Source of the DNA: UBA1479 sp964012715
Lineage (GTDB): Bacteria > Pseudomonadota > Alphaproteobacteria > Rhodospirillales > Casp-alpha2
NCBI GenBank assembly: GCA_964012715.1
Contig: CAXGUG010000099.1
Span: 1 to 13,867, forward strand
Length of the DNA stretch: 13,867 nt
Direction: 5' to 3'
In this document: in pieces, positions 1 through 7,276 of the stretch
Position numbering within the stretch: position 1 is the first letter of the stretch
How the letters are laid out: every line of letters begins with the position of its first letter
Program-made: the position numbers and the translations under genes
Notes under the pieces: generated by a model
The model's input: only the letters and a program-made list of their open reading frames with translations
What the model was told of the DNA's origin: nothing
Database searches by the model: none

Positions 1-140
1 CGACGATCCTCGTCGCCGCGCCGGTCCTTGCCCGAACGGCGCTCGTCACCCTTGGGCCCATCGGTTCGGCGACGGCGATCCCCTTTGCGCCGCTCCTTTC
101 GCCGCCGGTCGCCTTTGCGGCGGCGGTCGCCCGTGACGAC
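1..140 (-). repeat. Degenerate tandem repeat encoding RRKGDRR units
   Basis: The 3' part of the first gene consists of imperfect units of about 15-24 bp. On the plus strand they read as variants of GGTCGCCTTTGCGGCGG and GGCGATCCCCTTTGCGCCG. They encode alternating basic and acidic residues (RRRKGDRR, RRKERRKGDRR, KGDERRSGKDRRGD). The repeat probably continues beyond the window. Confidence 0.6.
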
Positions 141-749
141 AACGTGCATGACGATCAGCACGGCCAAGGCCAGAACCATTCCGACCACGGCGACGACAAT
201 CGTCATCCAACGCCAAAAATGTGACCCGTCGTCGGCGGCAGACGGCGGCGTATCGGGCACGGCCCTGATCCGGGCGGCAACCTCCGCCGCCAGGTTCGGG
301 CGTTGCAGGGGCGATGCCTGGGGCACGTATGGCCCCGGATCGGGGAAGGTATAGCTACCGGAGCACAACCTTTTGAGAGATGCCGGGTCAGGTAGTGTCA
401 GGCCTACAATCGGCGCCCCACCTGCCCCGCGATGGAGGGCGTCATAGGACATGCCCAGTTTCGAGCCGTCCTGGCGGATCATTTCGAACGACACGTCGTC
501 GACGGTGCCGTTGTTATCCGTATCCAAGGTATAGGCGCGGCCGAGCCGAAAGGGCACCTCATCAATTAAAACCCAACCCGGGCTCCACAGATCGGCGATT
601 TTCGGGGAACAGGTCGGCGCGGGCCCTTGGGCGAATGCCGGCAGAACTGGCCCTAGGGACAGGCAAAACAGCACCCCGACCGCGATGGCCAGGCCCGCGG
701 CCCTGAGAACGAACGACGAAACGGTGCGCGTCATCACGGTCGACGCCAT
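1..749 (-). CDS. Membrane-anchored protein with signal sequence and highly basic C-terminal tail (3' end cut)
   Basis: Open frame of 249 codons that runs off the window edge, starting at ATG 747-749 with GGGAGGG about 7 nt upstream. Residues 1-40 look like a Sec signal peptide (basic start, hydrophobic stretch, cleavage after AFA). The exported part (about 41-178) has two Cys (about 47 and 129) that could pair, and an acidic loop LDTDNNGTVDDV near residue 75 that resembles a calcium-binding DxDxNGxxD loop but lacks the usual final Glu. A membrane helix follows (about 181-205, WMTIVVAVVGMVLALAVLIV), then a cytosolic tail made almost only of Arg, Lys, Asp, Glu and Gly, with RRRKGDRR-type units repeated. 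Predicted topology is N-out, C-in after signal cleavage. I do not recognise the family. It is downstream of znuA on the same strand, separated by about 150 bp, with no evidence for a shared function. Confidence 0.8.
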   Translation of the reverse strand, partial: MASTVMTRTVSSFVLRAAGLAIAVGVLFCLSLGPVLPAFAQGPAPTCSPKIADLWSPGWVLIDEVPFRLGRAYTLDTDNNGTVDDVSFEMIRQDGSKLGMSYDALHRGAGGAPIVGLTLPDPASLKRLCSGSYTFPDPGPYVPQASPLQRPNLAAEVAARIRAVPDTPPSAADDGSHFWRWMTIVVAVVGMVLALAVLIVMHVVVTGDRRRKGDRRRKERRKGDRRRRTDGPKGDERRSGKDRRGDEDR

Positions 750-900
750 GGCAGCCCTCCCGGTTCTACTGCCTCAAGAACGCCGCGCGGCCCCGGCCCG
801 GTGTTTCCCCGGCATTAGACGGACCATTCAACCGAAAGAGGAATCGGCGGCGCGAACAAAAGCATAATGCACCCGCCGACTTCGCCAAAAGGAAATCAGA

Positions 901-1863
901 TCAAGGGGTTCCGCCCAGACAATCGGCCAGGGAGGTCAGATTGGCCGTCATCATCTGCCGATAAAGGTTCGGCCCCGGCGCCAACTGGTTGCCCAAGGGG
1001 TCCAGCACGCCGACCCGGGCCTGCGTTCCTTCGATCAAGGTATCGGTCAGGCGCGACGAAAACTGCGGCTCAGTAAACAGGCAGGCGACGTTCATGTGGC
1101 GGATGCGATCCCGCAGTTCAGCGATATGCCGGGCACCGGACGGCCGGTCCGGGTCAATCGCCAATACACCGGCTGTATGCAAGCCGAACCGCTTTTCCAG
1201 ATACTGGTAGGCATCATGAAAGACGACGAAGGGCCGGTCCTTGACCCGAGCGAGGCGCGCCTGAAATTCCTTCGTCATCGCGGCCAGACCGGCGGTCGCG
1301 GCTTCGGCATTCGCCTTAAACCGGTCGGCATTCGCCGGATCGGCCTGCGCCAGGGTCTTGGCGATAGCAGCGACCATCGCCTGGGCATTGACGGGGTCCA
1401 GCCAGTAATGAGGGTCTTCACCGGCTAATCCATGGTCATGGCCATGGTCGTGCCCATGATCATGGCCTTCGCCCAACCGACGCGCCGGATAACGCACCAA
1501 GGCCTGCTCGGCTGCCAGGGTCACCACCCGCGCTTTTTGCGCCAGGGTTGCGACCGGCTTTGCCAGGGCCGTTTCGAGGGCAGGACCGACCCAGATGACG
1601 ACCTCGGCATCGGCCAGCATCCGCGCCTGCGAGGGGGTCAGGGAAAACCCATGGGGCGACGTTCCAGCGGGAACCAGCAAACGTGGCGAACCGACACTTG
1701 CCATGACCTGCGCCACCAAGGAATGGATCGGCGGGATCGAGGCCGTTACCCGCACCTCGGCCACTGCCGCCTGGGCCGAAAGCAGAACGACCGTCAACGC
1801 CAAGGCCAACGCAGCGATTAGAATACGCGCCCGCGCGGCGGCATGATTGACAACTGCGCCCAT
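901..1863 (-). CDS. znuA: ZnuA, periplasmic zinc-binding protein of the zinc ABC importer
   Basis: 320 aa, usual length for the cluster A-I metal-binding receptors. Captures Zn2+ in the periplasm and hands it to ZnuB. A signal peptide covers about residues 1-35 (LLSAQAAVA cleavage). The three expected zinc ligands are visible: His71 in TSPHGFSL, His152 in DPHYWLDP and His215 in VFHDAYQYLEKRFG. The metal-chaperoning loop between them is (GHDH)3 at 133-145, which marks zinc rather than manganese receptors. Two Cys near 262 (VACLFTEPQF) and 315 (ADCLGG) match the disulphide known from ZnuA. The start at ATG 1861-1863 has GGGAAGG upstream. The gene diverges from znuC-znuB-zur across a Zur-box-like site, so zinc-dependent repression is expected. 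Confidence 0.95.
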   Translation of the reverse strand: MGAVVNHAAARARILIAALALALTVVLLSAQAAVAEVRVTASIPPIHSLVAQVMASVGSPRLLVPAGTSPHGFSLTPSQARMLADAEVVIWVGPALETALAKPVATLAQKARVVTLAAEQALVRYPARRLGEGHDHGHDHGHDHGLAGEDPHYWLDPVNAQAMVAAIAKTLAQADPANADRFKANAEAATAGLAAMTKEFQARLARVKDRPFVVFHDAYQYLEKRFGLHTAGVLAIDPDRPSGARHIAELRDRIRHMNVACLFTEPQFSSRLTDTLIEGTQARVGVLDPLGNQLAPGPNLYRQMMTANLTSLADCLGGTP

Positions 1864-1889
1864 TCGGCTACCTTCCCCGATCCATATCT

Positions 1890-1910
1890 AAATGTTATAT
1901 TGTAACGCTT
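1890..1910. promoter_or_regulatory. Zur-box-like operator between znuA and znuCB-zur
   Basis: The 21-bp site AAATGTTATATTGTAACGCTT has a near-palindromic core GTTATATTGTAAC (1894-1906), centred at 1900 with one internal mismatch, and outer AA/TT pairs. This fits the alphaproteobacterial/proteobacterial Zur consensus built on GTTATA-n-TATAAC. It is in the 127-bp divergent region, and zur itself is in the locus. Seen directly: palindrome and position. Inferred: Zur-Zn binding represses both transcripts. Confidence 0.75.
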
Positions 1911-1990
1911 ACGAGGGCCGGAGACTTACACGATCCGGACCCGGCACGCAAACCCAAGATCGAAACAAGATCGGACCGACCGGCTATCCC

Positions 1991-2935
1991 ATGGATGCAC
2001 CCGCCGCCAATATCGCAGCGCACCAGCCCGCGCAGTCTGCCGAGACCGGCGCCGTTCTGGTCCGGGCCGAAGGCATCGGCATTCGGCGCAGCCGCCGTTG
2101 GCTGATCCGAGGGGTCGATCTGACCCTGCATCGCGGCGAGATCGTGACCCTGATCGGCCCCAACGGCAGCGGCAAATCGACCACGGCCAAGGCCGTGTTG
2201 GGCCTGATCGATCCGGACCAGGGCAGGATCGAGCGCGCCCCGAACCTGCGCGTCGGCTATGTGCCGCAACGCCTGATGATCGATGACACCCTGCCCTTTA
2301 CCGTGCGCCGTCTGATGACCATGACCGGCCCGGCGGGCGACGACGCCATCGCCCTGGCGCTGGATCGCGCCGGGATCGGACATTTGGCCGATGCGGCGGT
2401 GCAGCGCCTGTCCGGCGGGGAGTTCCAGCGCGCCTTGATGGCGCGGGCAATCCTGCGCCGCCCCGACCTATTGGTCCTGGACGAACCGGTCCAGGGCGTC
2501 GACTTCGCGGGCGAGGTCGCGTTGTACGAACTGATCCAATCGATCCGCGACGAATTGGGCTGCGCGATCCTGCTGGTTTCTCACGACCTGCACTTCGTCA
2601 TGGCCCAGACCGACCGGGTGCTTTGCCTGAACCAACATGTGTGCTGCGCCGGAACGCCGCAGTCGGTCGCCGCCGACCCGGAGTACCGCCGCCTGTTCGG
2701 TCCCCGCGCGGTCGAGGCCCTGGCCGTCTACGAACACCATCACGATCACGCCCATGGCCTGCATGGCGAAGTCATTCCCCTGGACAAACACGGCGACCCG
2801 CACGCCCATAGCCATGGCGACGGCGCGGTCTGTCATCAGCACCACCATTCACATACCCCCACACCCGAAGACAGCGATCTGCCGCGTGACCCCGGTCATC
2901 CGGCCAACCCGGCGGCGGCAACCGATGGTCAGTGA
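1991..2935 (+). CDS. znuC: ZnuC, ATPase of the zinc importer, with His-rich C-terminal tail
   Basis: 314 aa from ATG 1991. ABC motifs in order: Walker A GPNGSGKST (about 56-64), signature LSGGEFQRA (about 139-147), Walker B LLVLDEP (about 159-165) and the H-loop SHDLHFV (about 196-202). It powers ZnuAB zinc uptake from the cytosolic side. After the ATPase core (about 245) comes a tail of roughly 65 residues rich in His (EHHHDHAHGLHG, HAHSHGDG, CHQHHHSH) that ends in a Pro/Asp-rich stretch. The core family is about 250 aa, so this is an extension. The open frame continues upstream to ATG 1892, but that start lies inside the Zur-box-like palindrome and would place the operator in the coding region; ATG 1991 is preferred although no good ribosome site precedes it. 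Overlaps znuB by 11 bp. Confidence 0.93.
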   Translation: MDAPAANIAAHQPAQSAETGAVLVRAEGIGIRRSRRWLIRGVDLTLHRGEIVTLIGPNGSGKSTTAKAVLGLIDPDQGRIERAPNLRVGYVPQRLMIDDTLPFTVRRLMTMTGPAGDDAIALALDRAGIGHLADAAVQRLSGGEFQRALMARAILRRPDLLVLDEPVQGVDFAGEVALYELIQSIRDELGCAILLVSHDLHFVMAQTDRVLCLNQHVCCAGTPQSVAADPEYRRLFGPRAVEALAVYEHHHDHAHGLHGEVIPLDKHGDPHAHSHGDGAVCHQHHHSHTPTPEDSDLPRDPGHPANPAAATDGQ

Positions 2936-3740
2936 TTTCATCCTGCGCGCGGCTTTGGCCGGGATCGGCGTCGCCCTGGTCGCGGCCCCCTTGGGCTGTT
3001 TCGTGGTGTGGCGGCGGATGGCCTATTTCGGCGACACCATGGCCCATTCGGCCCTGTTGGGCGCGGCGGCGGCGATCGCCTTCGACATCGACGCGACCCT
3101 GGGCGTGTTCACGGTCGCGGTCCTGGTCGCCCTGGCCTTGTTGGCGTTGGAACGGCGCGGCGGGCTTGCGACCGATACGCTGTTGGGGTTGCTGTCCCAT
3201 TCGGCCCTGGCCATCGGCTTGGTCGTCATGGGCTTCATGACCGGCTTGCGCCTGGACCTGTTCGGCTATCTGTTCGGCGACATTCTGGCCGTCGGCACGG
3301 AAGACCTGATCCTAATCTGGGGCGGCGGATTGGTGATCGTCGCGATCCTGATCAAGATTTGGCGCCCCCTGTTGGCCGCGACCGTAGCCCCGGACGTGGC
3401 CGCCGCCGAAGGCATGAAGCCCGCGCGCCAACGCCTGATCTTCATGCTGCTGTTGGCCGGGGTGATCGCCATCGCCATGAAGATCGTCGGGATCCTGCTG
3501 ATCACCGCCCTGCTGATCATTCCCGCCGCCGCTGCGCGACGCATTGCCAACACGCCGGAAACCATGGCCATGACCGCCGCCGGGATCGGCGCGCTGGCCG
3601 TTGCCCTGGGCCTAGGGGCCGCGGTTTCCGCCGACACCCCCGCCGGCCCGACCATCGTGGTCGCGGCGCTGGTGCTGTTCCTGGCCGGTCTGCTACCTTG
3701 GAAAGGCTTAACGGCAGGCGGAGAAACGAACAATGGCTAA
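2925..3740 (+). CDS. znuB: ZnuB, membrane permease of the zinc importer
   Basis: 271 aa, typical for the ABC-3 family of metal permeases. Repeated hydrophobic segments give about eight or nine membrane helices, for example AALAGIGVALVAAPLGCFVV near the N terminus and VGILLITALLIIPAAAARRI. The latter is the conserved LL..ALL..PAA.AR region that contacts the ATPase. The start ATG at 2925 overlaps the end of znuC by 11 bp, and MVSDFILRAALAG is a normal N terminus for the family. An in-frame open stretch reaches back to 2637 but only lies across znuC in another frame. The stop overlaps the start of zur, so znuC, znuB and zur are very likely one mRNA with coupled translation. Confidence 0.93.
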   Translation: MVSDFILRAALAGIGVALVAAPLGCFVVWRRMAYFGDTMAHSALLGAAAAIAFDIDATLGVFTVAVLVALALLALERRGGLATDTLLGLLSHSALAIGLVVMGFMTGLRLDLFGYLFGDILAVGTEDLILIWGGGLVIVAILIKIWRPLLAATVAPDVAAAEGMKPARQRLIFMLLLAGVIAIAMKIVGILLITALLIIPAAAARRIANTPETMAMTAAGIGALAVALGLGAAVSADTPAGPTIVVAALVLFLAGLLPWKGLTAGGETNNG

Positions 3741-4155
3741 GGCTGCGGCGGAAAGCCCATCCCTGACCCGGAACCAGGACACGGTTCTGTCCGCCTTGCA
3801 AGGCACGGACAAACCGCTGACGGCCTACGAAATTCTCAACCTGCCGAACATCCGCAAGGCCGGGATGAAGGCCCCCCTGACCATCTACCGCGCCTTGGAC
3901 AAGCTGATCTCTTTGGGTCTGGCCCACCGGATCGAAAGCCTGAACGCCTTCGTTCATTGCGATCACGGGCCCCATGACCATGCCACCGGATTTCTGATCT
4001 GCACCGATTGCGGCCGCACGATGGAGGTTCACCTGGATGCCTGCGAAAAGCATCTGGCCGGACGGGCCCGCGAGCAGGGCTTTACCGTCGACGACGTCAA
4101 AGTGGAAATGAAGGGCCGTTGCCCCGATTGCGCCCGCCGGGCCGCCGCGTCCTAA
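3733..4155 (+). CDS. zur: Zur, Fur-family zinc-responsive repressor
   Basis: 140 aa. The N-terminal winged-helix region (about 8-70) contains APLTIYRALDKL, the DNA-recognition helix of Fur proteins. The metal part has the His/Cys site HCDHGPHDHATGF and the structural zinc pairs CTDCG (about 90) and CPDC (about 130). The partner znu genes and the short Zur type (no extended Fur C-terminus) support Zur rather than Fur, Irr or PerR. The start ATG 3733 has GGCGGAGA about 8-10 nt upstream and overlaps the znuB stop by 8 bp. Being third in the znuCB-zur operon behind the Zur-box-like site, it is probably autoregulated. Its stop overlaps by 3 bp the stop of the convergent TPR gene, which leaves no room for a terminator between them. 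Confidence 0.93.
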   Translation: MAKAAAESPSLTRNQDTVLSALQGTDKPLTAYEILNLPNIRKAGMKAPLTIYRALDKLISLGLAHRIESLNAFVHCDHGPHDHATGFLICTDCGRTMEVHLDACEKHLAGRAREQGFTVDDVKVEMKGRCPDCARRAAAS

Positions 4156-5561
4156 TCCGCCGCCAATTTGGATAAATCATCCACGACCCTGGCCGTCACA
4201 CCGGCCCAATCGCCGCGCCGTTCCTGACGATACAGGCGCAGGCTGTCGTTCCAGGCCGTCCGATCCCCATCCGGGCCCCAACGCCAGTCCGGTACTTTCG
4301 GCAACAAGCCCCAGGCCGGGCACCCCATGGCCCCGGCCAGATGCAGGACCGAGGTATCGGCGCTGATCACAAGGTCCAGCCCCGCGACCACCGCCGCCGT
4401 GTCGGCATAGGAAGCCAAGCTCGGGCTTTCGGCGAAGACCTGCGGGCGTTCGGCCAGCATCGCCGCATCGTCGGGACGCAAGCCGACCTGTAGATTGACG
4501 AAGCGCACCCCCGAGACCGCCAGCACCGGCGCAAGGTCGGCGAGGCGAAGGCTTCGTTCTCGATCACGGCGGTGGGTTGGATTCCCGGCCCAAGCCAAGC
4601 CAACCCGGAACCCATCGCCTGCCGCAACGGTCGGCGCCTTCAAATAGGCTGCGCCGGTCAGATCGTCGGGGCCGATGCTCAACGCGGCCCCCAAGCTCAT
4701 CATCGGGCACCACAGCGGCGCGGACGCATCGCCATCCGCGATCTCGGCGTCCCAACCCTGGGCCGCGAACAAATCCCGCAGCGGGGCGGGTGTGGCCAGG
4801 ACCGGGCGTCCACCCCGCGCAATGACCAGCGGAATGAACCGGGCGAACTGAATGAAATCGCCGAAGCCTTGTTCCGGCACCAGCAACACCCGCTCGCCCG
4901 ATAGCGGCTCACCCGCCCAAAGGCGCGCGCCCGGAGGCGGCTGGATGGATTGGAAAGCAAGGCGCGCTTCGTACATCGGCCACCCGGCGGCGTAGTCACC
5001 GTCCAGCAGGTACAGGATCGAGCGGTTGAAACGGGTTCGAGGATCCTGCGGGTCCAGGGACAAGGCTTTATCCAACGCGGCCGCGCCGGCTGCATACAGG
5101 CCCAGGTCCGTGCAGGCGATACCCAGGTTGCACCAGGCGGCGGCGAAGCCAGGGTCCGATGCCGTCGCCCGTCGATGCAGATCGGCGGCCCCTTCGTAAT
5201 CGCCCAGGCGATGCCGCGCGATGCCCAGACCGTCCAGGGCACGCGCGTTCTGCGGGTCACGTGCCAGGACCGCCTGAAACTCCTGCGCCGCCTGGTCCGG
5301 CGCTTCGTCGGCCAGCATCGACCGGCCCAGGTTGTTTCGGACCATGACCTCGTCCGGCATCAGATCGGCCAGCGTTTGCAGATAAGGCCGCGCCCCGGCG
5401 ATGTCATTCACCGCGAAACGCAGGTTGGTCAGGATCATCAAAGCCCCGACGTGGCCCGGGTCGGCAGCCAATACCTGTTCGCTCAGAGCCTGCGCCGCTG
5501 CGCCATCGCCGCCGCGCCATGCGGCCTCGGCCTGGGCGAAAAGTTGCTCCGTATCCGCCAC
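4152..5561 (-). CDS. TPR-repeat protein with C-terminal glycosyltransferase-like (GT-B/GT9-like) domain
   Basis: 469 aa. The first 200 or so residues are about six tetratricopeptide repeats (for example VRNNLGRSMLADEAPDQAAQ and AWCNLGIACTDLGLYAAGAA). The rest matches the domain often found behind such repeats: WAGEPLSGERVLLVPEQGFG and QFARFIP (about 218-241), GLAWAGNPTHRRDRERS (about 320), and SADTSVLHLAGAMGCPAWGL (about 400-420), the last resembling the nucleotide-sugar site of heptosyltransferase-like GT9 enzymes. A role in transferring sugar to a surface polymer or protein is inferred; the substrate cannot be read. No signal peptide, so cytosolic. The start is GTG 5559-5561, with GGTGGAAG upstream, placed directly against the stop of the upstream SDR gene, so the two are likely co-transcribed. 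Confidence 0.85.
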   Translation of the reverse strand: MADTEQLFAQAEAAWRGGDGAAAQALSEQVLAADPGHVGALMILTNLRFAVNDIAGARPYLQTLADLMPDEVMVRNNLGRSMLADEAPDQAAQEFQAVLARDPQNARALDGLGIARHRLGDYEGAADLHRRATASDPGFAAAWCNLGIACTDLGLYAAGAAALDKALSLDPQDPRTRFNRSILYLLDGDYAAGWPMYEARLAFQSIQPPPGARLWAGEPLSGERVLLVPEQGFGDFIQFARFIPLVIARGGRPVLATPAPLRDLFAAQGWDAEIADGDASAPLWCPMMSLGAALSIGPDDLTGAAYLKAPTVAAGDGFRVGLAWAGNPTHRRDRERSLRLADLAPVLAVSGVRFVNLQVGLRPDDAAMLAERPQVFAESPSLASYADTAAVVAGLDLVISADTSVLHLAGAMGCPAWGLLPKVPDWRWGPDGDRTAWNDSLRLYRQERRGDWAGVTARVVDDLSKLAAD

Positions 5562-6263
5562 CTAGAAGGCTTCCACCCAGGGGCGCAATTCGACCTCCCA
5601 GGTCCAGGCCGAGCGCGGCTGGTTCAAGATCGCCATATAGGTTTCGGCGATGGCGTCGGGCTCCAGCCATTTGTCCAGTGTTTCCGGCGAATTCTGTCGG
5701 CCTTCGCGATGCTCCGCGGCGATACCGCCGTCGATCACGAAATGAGCGACATGGATACCCTGCGGATGCAGTTCGCGGGCGAGGCTCTGCGCTAGGCCAC
5801 GCAAAGCGAACTTGCCCATGGCGAAGCTGGATGAACGGGGATAGCCCTTCACGCTGGCCGAAGCGCCGGTAAAGAAGATCGCCCCCGAACCTTTAGGCAG
5901 CATGCATTTGGCCGCCTGCTGGGCGACCAGAAATCCGCCGAAGGCCAAGACCTGGATGGCCTGACGGACCGCTTCCGGGTCCAACTCGGTCACCGGGCCA
6001 GGCACTCGGTAGGATGCATTGTAAAGGACGAAGGTCGGCGCCCCGCCATCCCGTTCCAGTTCCGCGAACAGACCCGCGACCTGATCCGGGTCGCTCGCAT
6101 CGCAGGCGTGGGCCCGCGCGCCGATATCGTCGCACAGACCCCGTAGCTTGCCCGCATCGCGCGCCGCCAGGTCGACCGCCCAACCAGCTGCCGTCAGGCG
6201 TCGCGCCACGGCGGCGCTCAGCCCCGGGCCGGCACCCACGATCAAGGCGCGGCCCGGCGTCAC
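5562..6263 (-). CDS. SDR-fold protein with Phe in place of the catalytic Tyr
   Basis: 233 aa. Rossmann nucleotide site ALIVGAGPGLSAAVARRL (6-23), a variant of the TGxxxGxG motif, and the NAS motif (YNAS) where NNAG is usual. The catalytic segment reads SSSFAMGKFALRGLAQS: Lys151 is present but position 147 is Phe instead of Tyr. HVAHFVIDGGI later is typical of this SDR branch. The start is GTG 6261-6263, supported by a perfect GGAGG at 6270-6274 with 6-nt spacing; a longer frame from TTG 6284 lacks such a site. It may bind NAD(P)(H) and a substrate but should not use the standard Tyr-Lys chemistry. It lies directly upstream of the TPR/glycosyltransferase gene and diverges from the KdsB-like gene, suggesting a surface-sugar context, though function is unknown. 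Confidence 0.85.
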   Translation of the reverse strand: MTPGRALIVGAGPGLSAAVARRLTAAGWAVDLAARDAGKLRGLCDDIGARAHACDASDPDQVAGLFAELERDGGAPTFVLYNASYRVPGPVTELDPEAVRQAIQVLAFGGFLVAQQAAKCMLPKGSGAIFFTGASASVKGYPRSSSFAMGKFALRGLAQSLARELHPQGIHVAHFVIDGGIAAEHREGRQNSPETLDKWLEPDAIAETYMAILNQPRSAWTWEVELRPWVEAF

Positions 6264-6463
6264 GAGGTGCCTCCAGTAAGGCAATCAGCAAGGCAATCAG
6301 CGTGAAAATTCAACATGTCGGTTTCGTCCTCCCACGGGCGGCATGTCCCCCTACCTTATGCCGTCGCAGGTTGGGATCGCAATTTTTCCATGGCGGAGCA
6401 TGCCGCCTCGGCGGTTGTACCGGCCCCTGGCCTGACATAGAAAGAAGGCCAAGGAGAACAAGC
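6264..6463. promoter_or_regulatory. Divergent promoter region between SDR and KdsB-like gene, with inverted repeats
   Basis: The 200-bp gap holds the leaders of both divergent units. Two inverted repeats are visible: CGGCAT (6339-6344) with ATGCCG (6358-6363), and GGCGG (6392-6396) with CCGCC (6403-6407). TTGTAC at 6415-6420 might be a -35 for the plus-strand gene, but no convincing -10 follows. Which elements are promoters cannot be decided by eye. Confidence 0.4.
6278..6301. repeat. Perfect 12-bp tandem duplication upstream of the SDR gene
   Basis: AAGGCAATCAGC occurs twice without gap (6278-6289 and 6290-6301). It lies just upstream of the SDR ribosome site and creates the in-frame TTG that extends the open frame. 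Confidence 0.85.
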
Positions 6464-7276
6464 ATGTCCCAAGGTTTGAAAACCGTCGTTGTGATTCCCG
6501 CCCGTTGGGGGTCGACCCGTTTCCCCGGAAAGCCGCTGGCCCCCGTCGCCGGCGTTCCCATGGTGCAGCGCGTCTGGGCCCTGGCGCTGGCCGCCGAGGG
6601 CGTCGACAGCGTGTGCATCGCGACCGACGACGACCGCATCGCCGAAGCCGCCGAAGCCTTCGGCGCGGAAGCGGTCATGACCCCGGCGGAATGCCGCAAC
6701 GGGACCGAGCGCGCCCATGCCGCCGCCGCCGCCATGGCGACCCCGCCGGACGTGATCATCAACCTGCAGGGCGACGCCGTTCTGACCCCGCCTTGGGTCG
6801 TCGGCGCGGTGGCCCAGGCCTTCGCCGACCCGGACGTCAAAATCGCCACCCCGGCGGTCGCCCTGGATGACGGGCAATTAGCGGCCCTGGAGGAACACAA
6901 GAAGACCAGCCCCGCCAGCGGCACGACGGTGGTGCTCGATACCAAGTTCAACGCCCTTTATTTCTCGAAAGCCGTGATCCCGTTCCGTCGCCGCGCCGAA
7001 GCCCCCGTCTATCGCCACATCGGCATTTACGGTTATCGCCGCGACACCCTGGCCGACTTAGTCGCCCTGCCCGAAGGGGTGCTTGAGCGGACCGAGGGAT
7101 TGGAGCAGCTGCGCGCCCTGGAAAACGGCATTCCCATCCGCGTCGTACCGGTCGACTATCGGGGGCGGACGCATTGGTCCGTCGATAGCCCCGCCGACCA
7201 AGCCGCCGCCGAGAAGCTGATCCTCAGCGAAGGCGAGCTGCTGACCGCCTACGACGGCACGGGATCCGCGCGCTGA
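6464..7276 (+). CDS. kdsB: KdsB-like CMP-Kdo synthetase (3-deoxy-manno-octulosonate cytidylyltransferase)
   Basis: 270 aa. Activates Kdo, or a related 3-deoxy-sugar acid, with CTP for lipopolysaccharide or capsule assembly in the cytosol. N-terminal nucleotide site VVIPARWGSTRFPGKPLAPV, then IATDDDRI, ECRNGTERA, NLQGD (Asp104, Mg ligand), NALYFSKAVIPF, YRHIGIYGYRRD, LERTEGLEQLRALENGI and the second metal Asp241 in HWSVDSPAD. All are hallmarks of KdsB/KpsU. Oddity: the usual QGDEP is LQGDAVLTPP here, and VDTP is VDSP, so this is a divergent branch, possibly a paralogue for another sugar. The start ATG 6464 follows AAGGAG (6451-6456). Its stop shares one base with the start of the next gene (TGATG), indicating coupled translation. 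Confidence 0.85.
   Translation: MSQGLKTVVVIPARWGSTRFPGKPLAPVAGVPMVQRVWALALAAEGVDSVCIATDDDRIAEAAEAFGAEAVMTPAECRNGTERAHAAAAAMATPPDVIINLQGDAVLTPPWVVGAVAQAFADPDVKIATPAVALDDGQLAALEEHKKTSPASGTTVVLDTKFNALYFSKAVIPFRRRAEAPVYRHIGIYGYRRDTLADLVALPEGVLERTEGLEQLRALENGIPIRVVPVDYRGRTHWSVDSPADQAAAEKLILSEGELLTAYDGTGSAR

Noticed and set aside
1892..1990. Longer N terminus of ZnuC from ATG 1892
   Set aside because: The start lies in the Zur-box-like palindrome, and the extra 33 residues do not look like ZnuC; ATG 1991 is preferred.
2637..2924. Upstream extension of ZnuB
   Set aside because: Lies across the znuC coding region in another frame; ZnuB homology begins at the MVSDFIL start.
6014..6463. 150-residue N-terminal extension of the KdsB-like protein
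   Set aside because: It is Arg/Pro-rich shadow sequence antisense to the SDR gene. A strong AAGGAG site precedes ATG 6464, which begins exactly at the family's N terminus.
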